Below, piece after piece: positions 26,460 to 39,574 of a stretch of 64,000 nt of DNA (positions are counted from its first letter, which is position 1; every line of letters starts with the position of its first letter). The stretch is taken from contig NC_060890.1 of the NCBI RefSeq assembly GCF_014805685.1, positions 20,829,500 through 20,893,499 of the forward strand, written 5' to 3'. A program made the position numbers and the translations under genes. This stretch comes from Silurus meridionalis (Eukaryota; Chordata; Actinopteri; Siluriformes; Siluridae). The notes below the pieces were generated by a model. It did no database searches, was not told where the DNA came from, and worked only from the letters and a program-made list of their open reading frames with translations.

Positions 26460-28042
26460 TTTTGTACTATTCTTTTTTTAAACTATGGACTCTATTATGT
26501 GTGAAAATCCCAGAAGAGCAGCAATTTTTGAACAACTCAAACCATACGAACCATGCCAATGTTTAATCACATTATCACCCCTCAAACCTCCCCATTCTCA
26601 CAAGCTCTGGACTTGTATCTGTATTGATTTTGCCACCGTGTTGCTACCTGGATGAAAAATGTCATAAGTGTGCGTAGAACTGTAAAAAGTAAATAGTGAG
26701 TATAGGTTTCAATTGATGTGTTAGTTCTAATATGGTGGTGTTTCTATAGTAAAAGCCCATAGACGGGTAATTGTATGTTATACATTCATACATATAATAA
26801 ATATATATATATTTTTTTAAACAATGTAAACTGCTTTCTGTGATGAGATTTTTATTTAAGATATTTTATATTGTCATCCCTTTTTAGCCTTATTTTACCC
26901 TCAAATTGACTTTTTTTTTTCACTTTCAATACTGTGGTATAAAAGAAGAAAAACAGTTCAGGATCTGGAGTTCGAGGTGCTAACAGTTTATTTGCCTTTC
27001 AACACTGATATACACCGACCAGGTGATATTATAACATTATGAGTGGTGATGTGTATAACACTGGTTCTCTCTTAATTATGGCACCTGTTAGTGGGTGGGA
27101 TATATTAGGCAGCAAGTGAACATTTTTTTCCTCAAAGTTGATGTGTTAGAAGCAGGAAAAATGGGCGAGCGTAGGGATTTGAGCGAGTTTGAAAAGGTCC
27201 AAATTGTCTAGTCAGTTGTCTAGACAACTGGGTCAGAGCATCTCCAAAACTCCAGCTCTTGGATGTTCAGGATGTTCCTGGTCTGCAGTGGTCAGTATCT
27301 ATCAAAAGTGGTCCAAGGAACAGTGAAGGAACAGTGGTGAACTGGGGGCAGGGTCACGGGCAGCCACGGCTCACTGATGCACGTAGGAAGCGAAGGTTGG
27401 CCTGTGTGGTCTGATTTAACAGACGAGCTACTGTAGCTCAAATTGCTGAGGAAGGGGTCAAGACTGTTTTGGCCACATAAGGGGAACCAACACAAAATAG
27501 GGCAGGTGGTCATAATGTTATGCCTGATGGGTGGCCATAAAGTTATGCCTTGTGTATAAGCACTCCTTGTAATGAAGCTAAACGATAATGCATTTCTGTC
27601 CAATTCTGATCAGTAATTTGAATAACAGATCGAAATTTCTGAATAAGTGATATGTAGCACTATTTTTGCAAAGTATATATAAGATTTGAGTTAATATATT
27701 TAAATGTAAAGAAAATATACAAAGAAAAACATTTTGTCTGGTCGGTCCTTCCATCAAACGTGAGGAGGCAAATGAATGATGGGGACATTGTTGTTTAACA
27801 TTTTCACTTCACTTCTGTATATTGAGCATGCACAATACCGTCATTGAGTTCAGAGCAGTACCTCTCCGTTCCACTTTGTACTCAGTGTTTTGTGCGTGTG
27901 GTTGTATGGGTTGTAAGAGTGGAGTATGTGTGTGTACAGTATTAATTCAGCAGTGTTATAATAGAGTGTAAAGCTGTATTGAGATCTGCATTCCTGCTCT
28001 CATTATGTTTAAAGACAAGATATTGGCCTGATGAATTACTGT

Positions 28043-28096
<54 letters not shown>

Positions 28097-28142
28097 GGTA
28101 TGGGTGTTTCTCTCAGCATCCGTTATGTAAGCGGAACCTGAA

Positions 28143-28215
<73 letters not shown>

Positions 28216-28247
28216 TTTGGGCATGGAAATGAATAGTGAATGGGGTT

Positions 28248-28298
<51 letters not shown>

Positions 28299-28392
28299 GC
28301 TATAAGGGAGGCTGCTCTAACAGACTGGTCATTGATGAGTGCTGGATTGCACAACAGCTGCTTGTTTAGTATTATGTGATGATGATGATGAT

Positions 28393-28431
<39 letters not shown>

Positions 28432-31400
28432 ACTTGCGCCTTTTCCCTCTGTCCCTCCCATAGCGATTTTTTTTAGCTTTTTTGTCTGTCACTTTCTTTC
28501 CTTCTGTCCCTATTCAGCCTCTTTTCTGTTTTGTCCCTAATGGTTCTCTTCTTCTCCTACATTCTCATTGATTCTTCTGTTTTTGCCACCTTCAGTTCTT
28601 TCTCTTTCTCCTTTTATGTCTTGCTGTCCATCTTAATCTTTCTGTTTTTCTGTCTTTCCCTCATTCTTATTTGTATGTCTTTCTTTTTGTCCCCAGTGCT
28701 TTCTTACATGTATATCTATCTATCTTTTTTCTTTCTTTTTGTGTTTCTCTCTTTCCTTCTCTCTGTTTCTTAGTATTTTTATCTCTCCCTGTCTCCTTCT
28801 CTCCCTTTCTCGCCGTGTCCATGTTCATGTGCCATAGGAAGTTATAATCAGGTCTTGTAAACCTCCATCCTGTGTATGTGTGTCAAACACGTGTGTGTGT
28901 GTGTGTGTGTATGTGTGTGTGCTGAAATTCCCGTCTTCCTCTATGAACCTATAATGGTTCCTGACATGCGGTCGCCAAAGGTTCTATAACCCAAATGATA
29001 ACAGGACAAAGCAATGCTAAAAGCACATCTTCACATCTAAACTTTGTACAGAACTTACTGTAATTATATTGGTGCACACTGCGAATATGATTTCTTTATT
29101 CTGGTGAAACTGTGACAGTTCTGCCTGTATTTCTTGACCTTTTTTTTTTTTTACCCCAACTATCCATCAACTGACAAGCAATAAACAATGACTCTAATAC
29201 AGCGGTGCAATGATTCCCCTGCAAAAAAAAAACGTTTATATTTCAAGTGAAGAATTTTTAGACTATATGCAAATAATGGGAACCTGACTAATTGCTTTTC
29301 TAATAACCTTCACTCTTCTAAGGAGATGTTCCACTAGATTTTGAAGTGTGTTTGGGGAGATGTGTACTCATTCAGCCACAAGGGTGTTAGTACAGGTACT
29401 GATGTAGGAGAGGTGAGGAGGACCGGGGTGCAGTCAGTGTTCTAATTCATCCCAAAGGGTTCAATTTGGTTGAGGTCAGAGTAATAGGGCAGGTCAGTCA
29501 AGATCTTCCAATACAACCCATGGAAAATATATCTTAATGGAACTGACTTTGTGCATAGGGGTATTATCAAGCTAGAACAGTTTTGACTCTCCAAGTTCCA
29601 ATGAAGGAAACATTTTAAAGATATCCTCTACAGTTGTGTGCCTCCGACTTTCTGGTAACAGATGGGGAAAGAACCACATATACTGTAGCTAGGAAAGTCA
29701 GATGCCCCAGTACTTTTTACTATATAATGTATGTTGAAAGATGAGAAGCGAAGAGAATTGAGGGTTGGGGTAACTTAAAAAATAAATAAAATAATTGAAT
29801 TAACAGTGTCATATTTGCCCTATTCTTTGGAGATTATGGGTCTTTTTTATTGATGCAACAACCATCCTTTGTCAGTAGTCTAAAAGGGAATGAATTGTCT
29901 GTTCAGTCTGAGTGGGAAAAACGATGTCCATGTCGGTCAGAGCAAAACAAACCAACCGTGTGTACCTGTGACTCATGTATGCACGTTAATGTAAGAGGTT
30001 CATGCATTCAGCTGCTGCTGGCATGAGAAGCGATTTGAAATGATGCGGTAGTTTGCTTTACTTGTTTTAGAGGAAGCACGTGTTAACGTTCATCGCTCCA
30101 GCTGCTTGCTTTCATGTGTGCTTGGATCAGCCATCATCTAACCGATATCTGGTTAGCAGTTGTCCTTTTCTCTTAATAAGTTAAAGGTGGTAGGACAAAC
30201 TGTAACGAAAAACAACAGGGTTCCATCAGATATTGTACACCTGTGTAATGATATAGTGGTCATAAAATAGCTATATGATGTGTTGGGTTTTGTTTAAATC
30301 TGATATTTTATCTATACATCTCTATTTGATGACTTTCGGATGAATGTCATTGCACACATTCATGACTTGAAGCACATCCTTACTGACATGTTCACACAGA
30401 CATATTACCATAGGTCAAGGAACCGAATAAGATATCCTCTCAGTCATGGTGATCTGTTACTGTAAGCTGAAAGAAAGATAGCAGAGGGTAGAAACTTCCA
30501 GATGTGCAGGATGTGAGATTGAAGAGGAAGGGGGAGATCTGGAGCAAGAGAGAGAAGGGGAAATAAGGAGAGGGAGAAAAAAACTCTTTATGACTATGCT
30601 TAGTCTTCTCCCCTCTTTTTCTTTCCTCGTCTCTTTTGTGCCACAGTTCATGATCTGAAATTCATGTCTGAAAAGTTATTTTTGTAGTGGAATGTGCCCT
30701 GATTAAATTATGTAAAGGCTAATGACTGTCTCAGGCACCACATGGATTAACCATTAAACTAAATCACTCTGAGTTTGGTGACTTCGGCTTAGCCTTGTCC
30801 CAAAGAGCCATTCTTTATGAAGTGAGTCACTCTGCTCTGCTCAAACAAAATACCTGAGTGCCAAATATGGTCTAATAGATGGTCTAATAGACAATCCGCT
30901 TCCTCTCTCTCATTCTCATTCTCTTTATCTTAGATGGACCAAAGAAGGCCGAGCTCATCCACAGCTCTTCATCGTCCTCAGTGACCGAGGTGGAAGTAGA
31001 ATTCACAAGACACACACAGATCACAGTGTCCAAAAAACAGAACTGGGCCAAACTCTCATCCATCTCCCGGGATGTGGACCAGCTCCCAAGTCTGAACTCG
31101 GTGTCTCAAGTGCGTGAAAGCTGTTCCAGCAAGGTCCAGGCTTCCAAACAGGCCTCTATTAAGGAGAATGGGTTTGAGGGGAGATGGAAGGATGGAACCT
31201 ACCCCAGAGCTTGCCAGAAGGCCGACATGGCTGACTGTGCTGACATGGCAGATACAGGTCTTCCAGAGTTAGTGACGCCTCCAGTCACAGAGTACTGCAA
31301 CTCCTTGGGTATGAGTAAGCTTTCTGGACAGGGAGTCTACCTTCAGCACCTGGAGAGGAGTAGTCGTGCTTGGGTGCTGTCCTCAGGAAAGGCCCAGGCT

Positions 31401-34400
31401 CCGGATGAGGCCTACACAGCTAGCTTTACAGAGCGAAGGCATGTGACTGAAAGTGAGAGCAACATTTGGTACAACCCAATCCCAGAGGAAGAGGACGGCC
31501 GGGTCAGTGGAGAGAAGTTGAAGGAGAAAGATATAGTCGAAGATCCATGGAGAAGGAGAGAGATAGAGAGGGCGCCAGAGGAGTTCAGAGGTGAGATATC
31601 AAATGGAGTCCAAAAGTGTGAGGTTTTTGGGGGAAGAAGTTGAGCATTGAACTTCAGAGTGCGCATTGACATTGATGGGTTTCCGATCCATTGGTTCAGG
31701 TTGCCCTTTAAAATGTAAAAAATATAAAATGTATATTGAAATGCCCATGTGTAGTTTCATAGTGATGTCACCAGTTTGTGTGTTGTTACCGAATTATGGT
31801 CAGCTGGTTCCCCTGTGGGCTTCTATTAATTTTATGTATTTTTTCTCAGGGTTTCACAACCAGATTTACTAGTCACTGTGCACAGCGTAACAGGAAATGA
31901 TTTGCATTCCATGCCTTTTACTGGTCTGTGGGAGATGTTTACTGTACACCTCCTCGTTCCTCTATGAAATTCATATTTCTTTCATTCGATCAGATGAAGG
32001 GTTCATGATGCGAGTTCAACATGATTCGAGTTCAACATAAAAAAAGGATATATATTTTTTTCCTTTAAGTTTTGTACATTCTGATGTTTTGAACTCTTCC
32101 CACTTTAAACAATAACCTCTTCCTCTAGGTAATTTATTTTATATAAATACTTTTATGAGACGGTAGATGAGGGAAATGAGGTCATATGCAGTAATTATTG
32201 GCACCTTAAACAAGAACAAGCCAAATAAACAAGACTTTTCACTCTAATTGTAAAAAAAATACTAAATGCGAGTGAGTGACAAATTAAAGGGAAAAAAAAA
32301 CCCAAAGTGCACAATGAGCTACTTGAACAGCTTTAGTGCATAATGGAATTTATAGTACACACCTCTTTAACTGTACTGGACCTCAGTTAGGTTGCGATCT
32401 CATGACTGGAAGGGTCATAGCATATGATATTTGTAGCTATTTAGTAAGATACATTTAAGGCTTACATACTTATTAATGCAAACAGTCATCAGTCTATTAA
32501 AAAAATATATACTATCTAAAAATATTTATTATCAGCCTTCCCAGTAGAAATGTTTGTCTCCAGATGTAAACCTTTTTAAACCTTGAATAGGCTTTTACAC
32601 ATAAATATCGTATCAAACTATGCAAATGTAAACACAAACATCTTTAATATTCTCTCGGTTAATTTTTTTCACAGATGTTCTTCAGCAGTCTTGTCACCCC
32701 GACGCTCCGTATCTGTGCAGCAGCAACAGAGGTGCTAGTTGTGGCAGTGACGGTGCTAGCAGGGCTGCTAGCGGTCCAGCAGGCCCTTCTGGAAGCCCTG
32801 GAGCACAAGTGAAAAGCTTAGGAGGAAACCCAAGCAACAGCAGCAGCATGATGGATAAGATTAAATCTCCCGGCACAGTACGGCGTCTCTCTATGAAGAT
32901 GCGCAAGCTCCCAGAACTGCGTCGTAAGCTCAGTCTGCGCTCGTCACGTAACCAACGGCACGTTCAAGGACAAGGGGGTGGCGGTGATGTGCCAGGGGGT
33001 GCTGACGAGGTGTCACCACCTAACACGTGTAAAGAATCTTCCAACAACGTCATCAGCAGGTACCATCTGGACACCAGCGCTCCTGCCAGACCGAGGCGTC
33101 GATCTTCGCGCATGCGTTCTGCTAGCAAAGGTGGTTACCTTAGCGACGGTGACTCTCCAGAGCTTCTGCCCAAGCAGGATTCGAGTCAGGGTTTAACTGG
33201 CAGGTCTCAGGGATCAGGACAAGAGACACAGGAGTCGCCACAAGCTCCTCCACACTGCAGATGGCAGGATACAGTCGGGTCATTCCGGCCTTACACTCTA
33301 GCAGAGCAACCGAGGTGTGCCCAGAGAGTGTCAGGCCTCCTCACAGTGCATCTGCTTGGAGTCTCTGATCTCGTGCGATCTCGCACCGCTAAAGACGTCT
33401 TCTGTGCCATCCAGGTGGACGGAGTGACACGAGCTCGCACCGCTTTGCTCACATGTCAGGAGACGTCACTCTCGTTAAACCACACCTTCAACCTGGAGCT
33501 GGAGCGAGCACGCATGCTGAAGCTAATTGTACTCACACCAAATGCTAATGCCGTGGAAGGATCCACAGGCCCCAGTGGTCAAGCACGCAACCGGGTATGC
33601 TGCCTCGGTGCTGTAGCAATTCCTCATTTGTTTAAAGGTGAGATATTTGTGACTGCATATTTTATATCCATTCATTTAATTGATTAGATATTAATGGTAA
33701 TGGTCTCAGTATTCTCAATGCCTAGTCAGAAGGCTCGTCATCTAACGTGTTCGTGTGCGAAGTTTCCTCACGTTCTAAATTTGCGCCACAGTTACGTCCT
33801 GTTTGTAAAAGCCGAACGTCATCTGGCATGAAGTAAGCTGAGGCCCTAATGGTGCCTTTTTGTCATAATAGAATTATGATAATTATTAGTTGGTGTCATA
33901 AATACCATTCCTTTAAACTCAAAATGACTAGTTAGGATTTTCTGATCCAACATGATTTCAGGGATGAAGTGAATGAGTGAAATAAAGGATCATGATCAGA
34001 CTGAGTCCTGAATAAGACTCTTGATTGTAAATAATTTAATTAAACGGCTACATATACACTATTCAGACAAAAGTTTGTGATTCTAAGAGATGCGTATGTG
34101 CTTTATGAACATCCTATTTCACATTTCGTCCATATTTCCTGTCATAATAACTTCCATTCTTCTGGGAAGATGTTCCATCTGGAGTGTGTTTGTGGAGATT
34201 TTGGTTTATTCAGCCTCAGGGGTGGTACTGGGGTGGTCAGGTACTGATGTAGGGGAACTGACCAATGTGAACCCCTGTAAACTATATATTTTATACATTC
34301 CATTGATCTGTGTGCCTCAAAACATTTTGGTAACAGTTTGTGGAAGAACCACATAGTGCTGTAAAAGTCATGTATCCCAATACTTTTGCCCATATAGTGT

Positions 34401-35927
34401 ATTTATTAATGATTGGAACCATATTTTATTGAAATTTGATTTCTGTGTTCTATTTCTATTCAATTTTATGTCACAGAACAGTCAAATATGACAAATGACA
34501 ATGACAAAAGAGTGTCAAATATGACAAATGATCATGATTTTGAATGTATGCCTACAATTATAGGATTTCTCAATTCCCTATTTCATGCATATGCTCCTAC
34601 AGGTCACTGCAGTCTAGGAAATCTCTACAAAACTAAGCACTAAAACTACATTTACTTGTCGTCATTTGTCAGATGTGTTTATGCAAAGCAACTCGTGAGC
34701 GATGCAGCGTCAAAATCTGCGAGCTGTTAAAGCAAAATCCGATCCAAGAATAGAGCTGTTAAAAGTCTGATCCTTGTGCTGCACCACCCCCCAGTGAGCT
34801 GTAGTAAGCTGTAAACACAATTGCTGCCCTCATGCAATGATCTGATTTAAGTTAATCTGACTGCATGTTCCTGGTGAACTGTTTATATATTTACTCTAAA
34901 CGCAGCAACATGTTATATCTCTTTTTGCGTCACATGAAATTTGAAGCAGATGTTAAGGAATGGGATTTAGTGTCCCCATTATGTAACATTTAATGTTATG
35001 TAGTGTGTGAGTTTTGCCAGAGCCCGCTTTGTTTGATATTAGCCAGCATTAATCATCTCAGAAAATCCTTAATGTCTGAAGATTAAGACATGAGGAACAT
35101 GCACCTAATAGGAGGAGTGACATATTAAATAAACAAAAATTCTATTTTGGTATTTTGTTTGTATTCATTTCACTCTACTATTATGCGTGTGAAGTGTCAG
35201 CTGATATGTAACCATAATCGTGCTCAACTCGGATTTATAGGGTGAAAGAGGAATTGACATTTTACTGGACCTCGTGTCTGTTAGTAAGTTTATGCTCCCT
35301 CGGTTTTGGCCCCCTTCTGTTTGTTTATCTTTGCCCCATTTCCCTCCCTCCAGCCTCCCGGACTCAGCAGCTGTGTGTGAAGCTGGAGCCGAGGGGTTTG
35401 CTGTATGTAAAGCTGACCCTGTTGGAGCAGTGGGAGGCGCCGACGCCCCGCCTTAGCGAGCTCCCGCCTCCGTCTGTGTTCGGAGTGGAGCTGCGCCGCC
35501 TGGTGGAGAAAGAGGCCTGCGTTCCCAAAGTGCCTCTTCTCATTCAGAAATGTGTGGCTGAGATTGAAAGGCGAGGACTCAAGGTAAAATTGAGCATATA
35601 TTTGTTGGGATAAAAGTACACTGTGTCAATAAATCTCTGTACATAAAGCAATGTCTTAAAAACATTTGTAATTTTTTTTAAGCTAGACTTTAAGAAAGCC
35701 AAATCAATAACAAATCAAGAAAGAAAGCACAAGAAAAGTGTGTCCAACACTCCATTCAATTTAGTCGCTTACTACAATCACAGTCCCATCTCTTTTTACT
35801 TTACTATATTTATAAGGTATTCTCTAGCACAAACATACGTACCAGTGACATACCAGTGTCGATTTATTAATTGCTACAGACTCAAATTAATTAAATAATG
35901 CATTTGTTTGACCTAATTTAGGTAATA

Positions 35928-35966
<39 letters not shown>

Positions 35967-38224
35967 TCAAGATCAAGATATGATCTACTTAACTGTTAAC
36001 AAATGTCTTTATTCCTTTCAATCTTTATTCATTCACTCATCAAATATGTGGAATTGTCAGGTTTTTTCCTTTTAAGAGAAATTCTTGAAGCTGGACATAA
36101 AACGCTAAAGAATATATAGCGCTAGCGTTAGCCGCTAGCCATTTGCTGGTAATGCTAGAGCTATGGATTCTTTAGCGTTTTCATGCACGGGCAAAACAAA
36201 TCTTATGTCTGGTATGGAGCAAGTAGCCACAGTGACACTGCGCTAATGCTAGTATCCTTCTAAAACCTCTGGCATTAGTGTGTATGTTTTTAAAGTAATG
36301 ATAATAATGAAGTGCATTCAGAGGCGGAGACTAAACAAACTTGTGGTCCACCACTTAATGTGTTTCTGAGGGAACTCAGATTCTAACTATGGTCCGCAGG
36401 TAAAAAGGATTGCGTTGAACCGAAAGGCCTGTACTGAAAGATTTACTGTTACCCCCCTAATAAACATTGTTCAGAGCTATGCATAGCATGAGATATCATA
36501 TTTTGGAACTCAAATCTAAGTTGTGTTTAAGTGAACACATTTAAACAGAGAGTCCCGAAAGTGTCCGAATATAGAGCAAAAATTTTAGTTATTATTATTT
36601 TTCAGATAGTGTTTAAGAATGCCTTTGACAAAAGAAGAACATTTTGAAATCAGTTTATGGCTGAATTGGGAAGCTGTTTCCAAACATGTTAACATCATTG
36701 GGGTTGTGCATACATCAGCGGGTGTTCGTGGACCAGTTCTCAGTTGGTTTGCGACACTTCCAGTATTTTAAAAATGTGTTAATACGTTTGGCAACAGTCT
36801 TATGTGGGAGGTTTCCTAGTAACATCCATCACAACTTTGTGACAGCTTCCTGATTCAGCCTTAAAAAATATATATTAAAACACTATTTGGTAAAAAAAAA
36901 TAAAAATATTAAACACTATTTGTTAAAAAGTGTCATTTTGTGTCTATATGTGTCTATAAGTGTACGTTTGTGATGAAATAACAGTAGTCAATGAGTTTAA
37001 GCAGTATAGATTTACTGTTTTCTGAAAATAACTCCATATACAGCTGTGCTGTGCGTCAGGTGCAGAAGCTGCTTTAGAAAAACAGATGCAGGAGTGCTGC
37101 AACATTGCTTTAGAGGTTGCAGAGGCGGAAGGTCCGCTTGTCAGTGCTCAGACCATACACCACACACTGCAACAAGTAGGTTTGAAGCCTGTCCAAGAGC
37201 ATGAATTACTGGAAACATGTTCTGTGGTCTGATGAGGACAAGATAAACTTGTTTGGCTCAGATGTTGTCCAGCATGTGTAGTGACACCCTGGTGAGGAGA
37301 ACCAAGAAAATTGTGTCTTGTCTACAGTCAAGCATGGTGGTGGTAGCGTCATGATCTGAGGCTGCATGAGTGCTGCTGGTGCTGGGAAGCTGCGGTTCAT
37401 TAAGAGAAACATGGATTTTAACGTGTCCTGTGACAATCTGAAGCAGAAAATTATGCCTTTACTTCAGAAACTGGGCCAAACGGCAGTTTTCCAACATAAA
37501 ATCTACCCTAAACACACCGCCAAGATGACAACTGCCTTACTATGGAAGCTGATGGTGATGAAGTGACCAAGTATGTCTCCTGAAACCGGTTGATAATCTT
37601 TGGGGCATCCTCAAGCGGAAGGTGGAGAAGCACCATGTGTCTAACATCCAGCAGCTTCATGATGTCCTAATGGAGGAGTGGAAGAGGTTTCCAGCAACAA
37701 CCTGTGCAGCGCTGGTGAAATCAATGCTCAGGAGGATTAAGGCAGTGATAGATATAAATGATGCTTGAACAAAATATTGACACTTTTTTTATAATAATGG
37801 CTGTATTATTGCTTGTAAATTAGCTTTTTAAACATCCCATTTCATATTTAGTGCCCATTTGCTCTACTAGATTTTGGAGTTTTAGAGATTGTTGCTCATT
37901 CAGCAACAAGGGCATTTGTAAAGTCAGGTACTGATGTAGGGTGAGGAGGCCTGGGGTGCATTTAGCAAGTTCAACCCATGTAAACCATGTGGTAATTGAG
38001 TCAGCTTTGTGCACAAGGGCAATGTCATGCTTGAGCAGATTTGGGTCTGCTAGTTCAAATGAATGGAACATTTTCCGATACTACATCCAAAGACATCCTT
38101 TAAAATGTTGTGCCTCCAAGCTTGTGGTAAAAGTTTGGTAAAGAAGTAGGTGTCCAAGTACTTTTGTCCATATAGTGTATTATCCAGTTTGATTGTTTTG
38201 GAATAGGAAGCTTATAATGAGTTA

Positions 38225-38299
<75 letters not shown>

Positions 38300-38896
38300 G
38301 GTCGTGGGTCTGTATCGTCTTTGCGGCTCTGCAGCTGTTAAAAAGGAGCTACGTGATGCATTTGAGAAAGACAGCTCGTCCATCACTCTCGATGAAGAGC
38401 TGTACCCCGACATCAATGTCATAACAGGTAAATTCAAGCCCGCGCACACACACACACACACACACAGACTCAGCCTGAGTTTCCTCAGTGTGATGAGTCA
38501 GTGTGTTTTTTCTGCAGGTATTTTGAAGGATTATCTGCGTGAGCTGCCATCACCACTCATCACGCGGACTTTGTATGAGGTGGTTTTGGAAGCCATGTGT
38601 GTGAGACCTGCCTGCAGGAACGACAACACACACAGATCACACAACACTGTCACTCTGCTGCAGTGTCTGCCTGAACCAGAAAGGGTAAAGTCTGTGTCTG
38701 TTTGTGCCAGTGTTTGTGTGTGTGTGTTTGCATGTGTGTGTGTTTGTCTCTCTGTGAGTGTGTCTGTGTGTCTGTCTGTGTGTGTCTTTGTCTGTGTGTG
38801 TCTTTGTCTTTGTTTTGTTTCTGTCTGTGTGTTTCTGTCTGTCATGCTGTCAAGCTGTCATGTGTCTACCAGCATATGCTGCCGTGCTGCGTCACT

Positions 38897-38957
<61 letters not shown>

Positions 38958-39540
38958 CGCACACTCTCCAGGCCACGCTGTCACTCCTGCTTGATCATCT
39001 CAGTCTGGTGGCTTCCTACAGTGACTGTAATCTGATGACGTGTCAGAACCTCGCTGTGTGTTTCGGCCCTGTTCTGCTCACTCCGACGCAGGACTCATGG
39101 AAAGCAGCAGGACCTGGCACTTTCCCATCTGCTCCTGCACGACTTGGGTGCAGCCTGGGAGGAAGAAGCTTCACACAGCCCAGCATGGAGATGGCCAGCG
39201 CTGTGGACTTTAAGCGGCACATTGAGGCCCTGCACTACTTGCTGCAGCTCTGGCCGAGTGAGTGGAAGCATAAAATCTTTATTCGCCTAACATCTATGAG
39301 TTAAACCTTTTGTGACACAAAGCATACATTTAATCAATGTACACAAGCACTGCGGCTTTTTTATAGGTGCCTCGCTTTCAGACCCTCTCGGTAACGAGTG
39401 TTATTTATTAGGGCATCCTTAAAACACTTCATGTCTGTCAGCAGTAACGGCTGCTTTTTCACATGCCTCATGTGTCATGCACACAGCTGGACTTTCAGCT
39501 ACTCATTCCATCTGTGGCTAATTTGTACAGCAGATAAGTA

Positions 39541-39574
<34 letters not shown>

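Larger units (their letters stand above)
16137..30933. other. syde1 intron 1 (14.8 kb), no internal gene seen
   Basis: Composed of AT-rich sequence, many microsatellites and dispersed repeats listed separately. I examined the open frames on both strands. They are microsatellite translations or short unsupported frames with no splice-linked partners. Stretches 16600-18100, 18800-20500, 23370-24700, 25880-26150, 27560-28030 and 29740-30930 hold nothing I can name. Regulatory sequence for syde1 is plausible here but was not identified. Confidence 0.6.

Noticed and set aside
27956..28492. A 178-codon His/Thr-rich frame on the - strand
   Set aside because: Translation of (CA)n arrays; no conserved sequence.
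28531..28773. An 80-codon Phe/Ser/Leu-rich frame that looks like a membrane protein
   Set aside because: Arises from a pyrimidine-rich tract; no start context, splice partners or family resemblance.
38304..39304. Long + strand frames of 200-243 codons through the syde1 3' half
   Set aside because: They read through TG-repeat introns between true syde1 exons; frame-matched splicing explains the coding parts.
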